Shown here one piece after another: positions 58,252 through 64,000 of a DNA stretch of 64,000 nucleotides. A program made the position numbers and the translations under genes. This DNA is from Gnetum montanum (taxonomy: Eukaryota; Streptophyta; Gnetopsida; Gnetales; Gnetaceae), in NCBI GenBank assembly GCA_015680685.1, contig MNCI01025223.1, forward strand, positions 211,919 to 275,918, in the 5' to 3' direction. The notes under the pieces are model-generated. The model saw only the letters and a program-made list of their open reading frames with translations, did not search any database and was not told where the DNA came from. The first letter of the stretch is position 1; every line of letters begins with the position of its first letter.

Positions 58252-58759
58252 AAAACTTCACAACCTTAATAATTTTAATACAAAGGAAGATTCAATTTGA
58301 TGTGAGTTCTTTCTTGAGCTTTTTTTATCCTCCCATTTGATTCATAGTCAAGGTTCTTATTTATACTCAACAGGGATTTATAATAATATATATAAATAAT
58401 CATTTTGAGAATCGATTAGTATTGAAGAATTTTATAACAATTGATTCAAGCCTTCTCGAACTGAATTGTCAATTTTGGCATCTTTGATATTCGATTCAAA
58501 TCGACTTTCTATGAAAATCAACATCTTGATTTCTTAATGAGACTTTTACTCTACCAAAATTCATGATATTGATCCATGTCATAGTCACTGTGAGGATCAA
58601 GATAATTGACATCAATCTTCATCACTCCCATGATACATAAACTTAAAATAGAAACTAATGCTTATTGATTTACATTGCCCAAAGTAATTATCTTTGATAG
58701 GTGAAAATGGTAAAAAAATAAAAATACTAGTTTATAATGTTAGAAACTAGAGTAATTTA
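58252..58759 (+). other. Unassigned stretch
   Basis: No gene recognised; AT-rich. Lies between the copia LTR end and the RT fragment. Confidence 0.4.
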
Positions 58760-59880
58760 TGGTTTGACACATGCTCCTAGTTGAATTAGCAATACTTAAG
58801 TTACAAATACAAGAATTTTAGATAAGGATCTTAGTCAACCTAGTGTTTTCCCTTGGGATACACTAGTAATATTTGTGAAAAAGAAAGATGGAAATTTAAG
58901 GCTATGCATTGATTATAAATGAATGAACCAAGTTACTATTAATAATACATATCCTTTACCTAAAATGGATGATTTATTTGATTAGTTAAGGAATGCAACT
59001 ATATTTTCTAAAATGAATTTAAAGTCTAGATATCATCAACTTAGAATTAAGGAAGAAGATGTTTCAAAGACTACATTTAGGGCAAGATATGGACACTATG
59101 AATTTCTTCTATTACCATTTTGATTAATGAATGCTCCTACATTATTTATGCATTTAATAAATAATGTGTTGAGGCCTTATTTAAATAATTTTGTAATAGT
59201 GTTTGTTGATGATAATTTGGTATATCCTAAAAAGTGAGAAGGAACATGTAGAACACTTAAGGAAAGTAGTATAACTTCTAAGGGAAAATAAATTATATGC
59301 CAAACCCTCTAAGTATTAATTTTGGCAAAAATAAGGAAAATTTCTTGATCATATAGTATCAAAAATAAGGATAATAGTTAATCCAATGAAGACTCAAGTA
59401 ATTTTGGATTGGCCAAGGTCTAGTACTATAATAGAAGTAAAGAGTTAGTTATTACATCTCAAGTAATTTTGAATTGGCCAAGGTTCATTAAAGATTTTTC
59501 TAGAATTACATCTCTTTTAACCAAGTTATTAATGAAGGATTAGTCATTTCCATGGACAAAAAATATGAACAAGCATTTTTTGGAATATAAAAAATAAATC
59601 ACATAAGCTCCTATTTTAGTAACATCAATCCTAGGTAAGTTATTATATGTGTATAGTGATGCTTCAAATGAAGAACTAGGATGCGCCCTCATGTAAGAAC
59701 GACATGTCATTGCGTATGCTTCTTGACAATTAAAGAACCATGAAGTTACATATCCTATGCATGATATGGAATTAGCAGCTATTATTTTTGCATTAAAGAT
59801 ATGAAGACATTATTTATATGAAGAGAAACTAATCTTGTGAATAGTGAAACATCACAAAAAATTTTTGGCTAACACTTGTA
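58760..59880 (+). pseudogene. Chromovirus-like RT and RNase H fragment
   Basis: Plus strand reads [95 protein letters not shown] (the DD pair kept at about 59205), then ENKLYAKPSKY and FLDHIVS. RNase H gives VMLQMKN in one frame, then HVIAYAS, QLKNHEVTYPMHDMELAAI and RHYLYEEKLIL. This is the chromovirus type of gypsy polymerase, unlike the Athila type of E1. A 40-base repeat near 59400-59480 (TTTTGRATTGGCCAAGGT twice) breaks the connection region. Cut at about 59880 by the LTR of K. Protease and integrase are missing. Confidence 0.8.
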
Positions 59881-60093
59881 GACAGAAATTAAGCTAAGTC
59901 ATGTTGGTCCTCAGCATGACCAAGCTTGAAAGCCTCAAAATAGCATCAAACGAAGTCAAAGTAAGCAAGTAAAAGTTCCTTGGGACCCATAGAAGACTAC
60001 AATGACATTTGGCATCAAACTTGGCAAATCGTAAGCTCAAAATACTTGGTTTTCACTAAGTATGCATCCTATATGCTGGCTTACACATGCCTA

Positions 60094-60455
60094 GCGTAAG
60101 GCCCAGCATACAGCAACTTTCGGGGCTCAAAAACTCATTAAAACATGCTAGAACTGAGTGTCTGGACCCCCCAGGACCTTCCCCAGGGTCTCCAGTAGGT
60201 CTCAGGCACTTGAAAATCGAATTTTTGGCTCCGAATGATGGTCGTTCATTCCTCTACGCCCAGCGTATACGCCCGGCGTAAGGCCCAGCGTAGAGAGGCT
60301 TTCGGGCCCCAGAAATGCATCAAAACATGCCAGAATCGAGCGTCTAGACCCCCCAAGACCTTCCCCAAGGTTCCCAGTAGCTCTTGGGCACCCAAAAATC
60401 AATTTTTGACCTTAAAATGAAGCATTTTCATGTGTATACGCTGGGTACATTTTTG
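60094..60455 (+). repeat. 182 bp tandem duplication in U3 of K LTR 1
   Basis: GCGTAAGGCCCAGC starts at 60094 and 60276. Both units carry AAACATGC, CCCCCCARGACCTTCCCC and a GGCACYYRAAAATC word. LTR 2 has one unit. Confidence 0.7.
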
Positions 60456-60665
60456 GCTTACGCTGGCATCCTATACGCTTACGCTGTCATCCTCTACGCT
60501 CAGCATCCACAGCATATACGCCCAGCGTATTCGCCCGCCCCACAGCGTATACGCCCCGGAGTATACGTCAGCAAATGTAACACTTGTAAATTAAATCCAG
60601 CCTGATGTAGCATATACGCCCAGCGTATACCATATTTCTAAATTGTACACACCCGGTCTATACGC

Positions 60666-60671
60666 CACGTG
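60666..60671 (+). promoter_or_regulatory. G-box (CACGTG) in K LTR 1
   Basis: CACGTG in CGCCACGTGTCTCCCA, 40 bases before the TATA box, and at the same place in LTR 2 (62498). G-boxes are bound by plant bZIP and bHLH factors. The kept position suggests a promoter element. Confidence 0.5.
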
Positions 60672-60705
60672 TCTCCCAGTCCGATTTTCCTGGTAATCCT
60701 ACCCC

Positions 60706-60713
60706 TATAAATA
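60706..60713 (+). promoter_or_regulatory. TATA box of K LTR 1
   Basis: TATAAATA in CCCCTATAAATAGCCCAG, a close match to plant core promoters. About 800 bases into the LTR, so U3 is long. Confidence 0.65.
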
Positions 60714-60959
60714 GCCCAGTTTTCCGTAAATTCCAGGTTGGAAAAAATTTACCAGAGCAGACCCAGAGCAATTACGCTGTAAAACCAGAGCTTGAAACCC
60801 TCACATGCTGGAAGTCCTGTACGCTGAGCACAGTCTCTATGCTCCGCCTACCGTGTAAACCAGCCGTCTCCCCTGCACCCACCGGGGCTTTACGTCCGCC
60901 TTGTGTACACGCACAACTGCGTTAAGACCGGTACCTCGAAAACTGTGTTCTTACAACGT

Positions 60960-61305
60960 CATTGTTACAGTTTATATTCTGTTTACGCTCACATTGTTTA
61001 CGCTGTTTACATTTGTCTACGTTGTTTAAACTTGTTTATGCTGTTTACGCTGCACTTACATTTTATGCTATCCAAGCCCTGTTTACGCTTTACGCTGTCT
61101 ACGCTCTGTTTGCGCTGTTTACGCTCTATGCCCTGTTTCAACACTTTACGCTTTACGCTCTGTCTACGCTGTCTACGCCCTGTTCACACTGTTTACGCTG
61201 TACACGCCTCGTTTACGCTGATTACGCTGTCCACACTTTGTTTACGCCCTGTTTTCACTGTTCGCTCGTTTTACGCCCGTTACACAGTTTACGCTTAACC
61301 CAGCG
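60960..61305 (+). repeat. TTTACGCTG-type repeat run in K LTR 1
   Basis: TTTACGCT, CTACGCTG, CTGTTTACG and variants follow one another for about 340 bases downstream of the TATA box. LTR 2 has only a short form (about 62840-62930), explaining most of the length difference. All frames stay open through it because the unit has no stop codon. Confidence 0.75.
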
Positions 61306-61493
61306 TATAACACTTCGGTGGCACTCGGGGAAATCCTTGTCTAATCTGCGTGCGGACCACCCAAGGTACCCTACCTTCGTGCATTCCAGCTCGCCCTCAG
61401 GCGAAGGTAGGGTCATCTGTGCTCGTCCCGCGATCCCGCGGTCTCTGTTTTTCCTTCCAGCCAGGGACCGACGATTTCGGGCGGTACAGAAAT

Positions 61494-61510
61494 TGGCACT
61501 AGAAGGAGGG
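61494..61510 (+). other. K primer-binding site 1
   Basis: TGGCACTAGAAGGAGGG, five bases after the LTR end; the second copy at 63113 reads TGGCGCTAGAAGGAGGG. Starts TGGCGC as for a tRNA 3' CCA end. I could not assign the tRNA. Confidence 0.6.
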
Positions 61511-61819
61511 CCAAACTAAAACCCCAGCGTCTATGTTGCTAACAGACTACAGTGTCTACGCTGCCAAACTGAAACCCTAGCGTCTACACTGCTAACAGAC
61601 TACAGCGTCTACGCTACCAAACTGAAACCCCAGCGTCTACGTTGCTAACAGACTACAACGTCTACGCTGCCAAACTGAAACCCCAGCGTCTATGCTGCCA
61701 AACTAAACCCCAGCGTCTACGCTAACTTTGTTTCAAATTCCTAGCGTCTACGCTGCTACAGTGTTTTTACGCTTGCTACAGTGCTTTTACGTTTGCTACA
61801 GTGTTTTTATGCTTGGTCA
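61511..61819 (+). repeat. K leader array 1 between the two LTRs
   Basis: About three and a half 53 bp units (AAACCCCAGCGTCTACG ... TGCCAAACTG), then CTAACTTTGTTTCAAATTCC and three TTGCTACAGTGTTTTTACGC units. Then LTR 2 starts at once. Same order as array 2, but shorter. Confidence 0.75.
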
Positions 61820-62189
61820 TGTTGGTCCTCAGCATGACCAAGCTTAGAAGCCTCAAAAATAGCATCAAACGAAGTCAAAGCAAGCAAGTAAAAGTTCCCT
61901 GGGATCCACAAAATACTACGATGACATCTGGCATCAAACTTGGCAAATTTTGAGCTCAAAATACTTGGTTTTCACTAAGTATGCATCCTGTACGCTGGCC
62001 TACACATGCCCAGCGTAAGGCCCAGCGTACAGCAACTTTTGGGGCTTAAAAACTCCTCAAAACATGCTAAGGTGGAGTGTCTAGACCCCCCAGGACCTTC
62101 CCCAGGGTCCCCAGCAGGTCGCAGGCACTTGAAAATCCGATTTTGGGCTCCAAATGATGATCTTCCATTCCTATACGCCCAGCGGATAC

Positions 62190-62340
62190 GCTGCTACAGT
62201 GTTTCAGTGTAAATGCTACAGTGTTCCAGCGTAAATGCTACAGTGTTTCAGTGTAAATGCTACAGTGTTCCAGCGTAATGCTACAGTGTTTCAGCGTAAA
62301 TGCTACAGTGTTTCAGTGTAAATGCTACAGTGTTTTAGCA
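62190..62340 (+). repeat. TGCTACAGTG array in U3 of K LTR 2
   Basis: Seven or so units TGCTACAGTGTTYCAGYGTAAA of about 22 bases. The same words make up the leader arrays after the LTRs. Confidence 0.8.
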
Positions 62341-62497
62341 TATACGCTCAACGTATACGCCAGCATCCATTAGCGTATACGCCCAGCGTCCACCCAAGTT
62401 CACACGCCCAGTAAGTCCAATGTATACGCTGGCCTGATCTAGCATATACGCCCAGCATATACCATATTTCTAAATTGTATGCGCCCGGTCGACACGC

Positions 62498-62503
62498 CAC
62501 GTG
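62498..62503 (+). promoter_or_regulatory. G-box (CACGTG) in K LTR 2
   Basis: CACGTG at the place equivalent to 60666, 40 bases before the TATA box. Confidence 0.5.
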
Positions 62504-62537
62504 TCTCCCAACCCGATTTTCCTGGTAACCCTTCCCC

Positions 62538-62545
62538 TATAAAAA
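62538..62545 (+). promoter_or_regulatory. TATA box of K LTR 2
   Basis: TATAAAAA in CCCCTATAAAAAGCCC, aligned with the box in LTR 1. Should drive RNA through the gag frame. Confidence 0.6.
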
Positions 62546-63112
62546 GCCCATTTTTTCGCATTTTCAATGGGGGTGGGCGACAAAATTTCTAACAGAGCAG
62601 ACCCAGAGCAATTACGCTGCAAACCAGAGCCTAAAACCCTCTACATTGGAAGTCCTGTACGCCGAGAACAATCTCTACGCTCCGCCTACAGTGTCCCAGC
62701 CGAGTCATTCCTGCACACGCCAGGGCCTTTCGTCCGCCTTGTGTCAAAGCCACAATTGTGTTTGGACCGGTGTACTTTGTAATCAATTCTCAATACAAAA
62801 CAGTTTACATTTTGCCCAGATTTATTGCAGTTTTCTTTGTTTTTCAATTTACGTTTACGGGCTCATTTACATTATCGTGCTTGTTTACGGTTTACATTTA
62901 ACGTGCATTGTTTACGTATAACCCAACGTGTTGTAGCGGTAAACGTTGGGGAAGTCCTTGTTTGATCCACGTGCGGATCATTCAAGGTACTCTGCTTTCG
63001 TCCGTTCCAGCTTGTCCTCAAGAGGAGGCAGGGTCGACTGTGCTTGTCCGTAGACCTTTTGGTGCTCGTAACGTTCCAGCCTTGCACCGACGATTTCGGT
63101 CGGTACAGTTTT

Positions 63113-63129
63113 TGGCGCTAGAAGGAGGG
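63113..63129 (+). other. K primer-binding site 2
   Basis: TGGCGCTAGAAGGAGGG, five bases after the end of LTR 2. Likely the functional copy for the gag that follows. Confidence 0.65.
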
Positions 63130-63149
63130 CTTGCCTAAAACCTTGCTTG

Positions 63150-63415
63150 CAAATCTTACAGCGTCTACGCTGCCAAACTGAAATCCCAGCGTCTACGCTG
63201 CTAATAGACTACAGCGTCTGCGCTGCCAAACTGAAACCCCAGCGTCTACGTTGCTAACAGATTATAGCGTCTACGTTGCCAAACTGAAACCCCAGTGTCT
63301 ACGCTGCTAACAGACTACAGCGTCTGCGTTGCCAAACTGAAACCCCAGTGTCTACGCTGCTAACAGACTACAGCTTCTACGCTGCTAAACTAAACCCCAG
63401 CGTCTACGCTAACTT
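63150..63415 (+). repeat. K leader array 2a, 53 bp units
   Basis: At least four units with the pattern CAGCGTCTACGCTGCTAACA, GACTACAGCGTCTRCG, TTGCCAAACTGAAACCCCAG. Changes between units are few. Confidence 0.8.
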
Positions 63416-63435
63416 TGTTTCAAATTCCTAGCGTC

Positions 63436-63555
63436 TACGCTGCTACAGTGCTTTTACGCTTGCTACAGTGTTTTTACGCTTACTACAGTGTTTTTACGCT
63501 TGCTACAGTGCTTTTATGCTTGCTACAGTGCTTTTACGCCTGCTACAGTGTTTTT
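63436..63555 (+). repeat. K leader array 2b, 20 bp units
   Basis: Six TGCTACAGTGYTTTTACGCT units in a row. Confidence 0.8.
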
Positions 63556-63745
63556 ATGCTGCTACAGTGTCCGGCGTATACGCTGCTACAGTGTCCGGGC
63601 GTATACGCTGCTACAGTGCTCGGGCGTATACGCTGCTACAGTGTTTCAGCGTATACGCTGCTACAGTGTTTCAGCGTATACGCTGCTACAGTGCTCGGGC
63701 ATATACGCTGCTACAGTGTTTCAGTGTATGCTACAGTACTGCTAC
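63556..63745 (+). repeat. K leader array 2c, 25 bp palindromic units
   Basis: Units TGCTACAGTG + 5 bases + GCGTATACGC. Exact GCGTATACGC at 63574, 63599, 63624, 63649 and 63674, 25 bases apart. At 63647 and 63672 the palindrome extends to CAGCGTATACGCTG. Confidence 0.85.
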
Positions 63746-63847
63746 AGTACCGCTACAGTGTTTTTCCAACAAAAACACCCAAAACGGGCAGGTTTCAAAG
63801 CCGAATTCGCTGCAATTCGCACCTACTTCAAACTAGTCTAAGTTCTA

Positions 63848-64000
63848 ATGACCACCAACATCGATTGCCTTGTCCAAGCACACATTACCATGGAATCATC
63901 CCAGAACTCCAACGCACGTGCCCTCATAGTCCCCACACAAGAACAGTATAACTACATCTGTGTAAAGATTCAAGCCAACCTTCCTCTTGACACCATAGAA
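63848..64000 (+). CDS. K first ORF (probable gag), start only
   Basis: ATG at 63848 opens a frame without stop for all 51 codons to the window end: MTTNIDCLVQAHITMESS and so on to LPLDTIE. It is the first long frame after the second primer site and leader arrays, where gag belongs, and has balanced composition unlike the repeat frames upstream. No domain is visible in so short a piece. It overlaps in other frames with an open frame made by the arrays (63415-63951), which I reject. Confidence 0.55.
   Translation, partial: MTTNIDCLVQAHITMESSQNSNARALIVPTQEQYNYICVKIQANLPLDTIE

Larger units (their letters stand above)
59902..61488 (+). repeat. K LTR 1
   Basis: 1587 bp, TGTTGGTCCTCAGC to CGGGCGGTACA. 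Contains a 182 bp tandem duplication in U3, a G-box, a TATA box and, at about 60960-61300, a run of TTTACGCTG-type repeats. It interrupts the RT fragment on its left. Confidence 0.75.
61820..63107 (+). repeat. K LTR 2
   Basis: 1288 bp, TGTTGGTCCTCAGC to CGGTCGGTACA. Matches LTR 1 in the first 350 bases, the promoter and the last 200, but carries a TGCTACAGTG array in U3 (62190-62340) and lacks the long TTTACGCTG run. Confidence 0.75.
59902..64000 (+). mobile_element. K: young LTR element with two tandem LTRs, partial
   Basis: Two related LTRs (59902-61488 and 61820-63107) are each followed by a primer site and a 'CAGCGTCTACGCTG' array. After the second array an open reading frame begins and runs off the window. 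CpG-rich and without the C-to-T decay of the rest, so a recent arrival. The order LTR-array-LTR-array-gag is what unequal exchange between an LTR pair would leave. Confidence 0.75.

Noticed and set aside
60962-61519. Open frame of 185 codons rich in Leu, Tyr, Ala and Cys, and the overlapping frame at 60903-61298
   Set aside because: Made by TTTACGCTG-type tandem repeats that lack stop codons in every frame; it crosses the LTR end and primer site.
63436-63745. Short regular repeats resembling a CRISPR array
   Set aside because: Units abut or share near-identical spacers, lie in an LTR element leader of a plant genome, and have no cas genes.
63415-63951. Three overlapping open frames of 117 to 178 codons
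   Set aside because: All come from the 20 and 25 bp leader arrays; repeated YAATVL and IRCYSV patterns show the repeat, not a protein.

Overview
This 64 kb window looks like repeat-dominated DNA from a flowering or other seed plant with a very large genome. Nearly all of it is LTR retrotransposon sequence, much of it Ty3/gypsy of the Athila type: a tRNA-Asp-like primer site TGGCGCCATTGCTAGGGA and a polymerase with an FMDD reverse transcriptase. Copies are old, shifted in frame and stopped, often by TAG codons. I found no intact host gene, tRNA, rRNA or CRISPR array. The species cannot be named from the sequence.

Left part (1-18.9 kb). Bases 1-2637 carry an unrecognised, decayed, apparently spliced plus-strand reading frame. 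A minus-strand gypsy element, here G, has its gag-pro in two pieces (18931-17983 and 6089-3470). An Athila-like element, E1 (6090-17981), was inserted into that gag with a TCAAG target duplication. E1 keeps gag, protease, RT, RNase H and integrase remnants, then a third reading frame (ORF3) of unknown function after the integrase, and a truncated 3' LTR.

Middle part (18.9-39.7 kb). The 3' end of another Athila-like element, X, runs into a chimeric LTR. Next comes D, a relative with gag but almost no pol, then a twofold repeat of 3' internal region plus LTR. Beyond that lie decayed blocks: a minus-strand RNase H-integrase fragment (H) and a doubtful plus-strand gag-like stretch.

Right part (39.7-58.3 kb). 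This is a nest three elements deep. A copia-type element A with gag but no pol is interrupted by B, an Athila-like gag plus ORF3 element (target duplication GCAGA). The 3' LTR of B is interrupted by C, a 6.7 kb element with 580-582 bp LTRs, a tRNA-iMet-type primer site and no recognisable protein (target duplication ATTAG).

Far right (58.3-64 kb). A chromovirus-like RT-RNase H fragment is followed by an abrupt change at about 59.9 kb to CpG-rich, undecayed sequence. This is the start of a younger element, K, with two LTRs in tandem, arrays built on the palindrome GCGTATACGC, and an open gag start running off the window end.

The features of most interest are ORF3, which has a shared acceptor-like start and C-terminal motif; the palindrome clusters upstream of the TATA boxes; the tandem LTRs and stepped arrays of K; and recombination scars among related LTRs.
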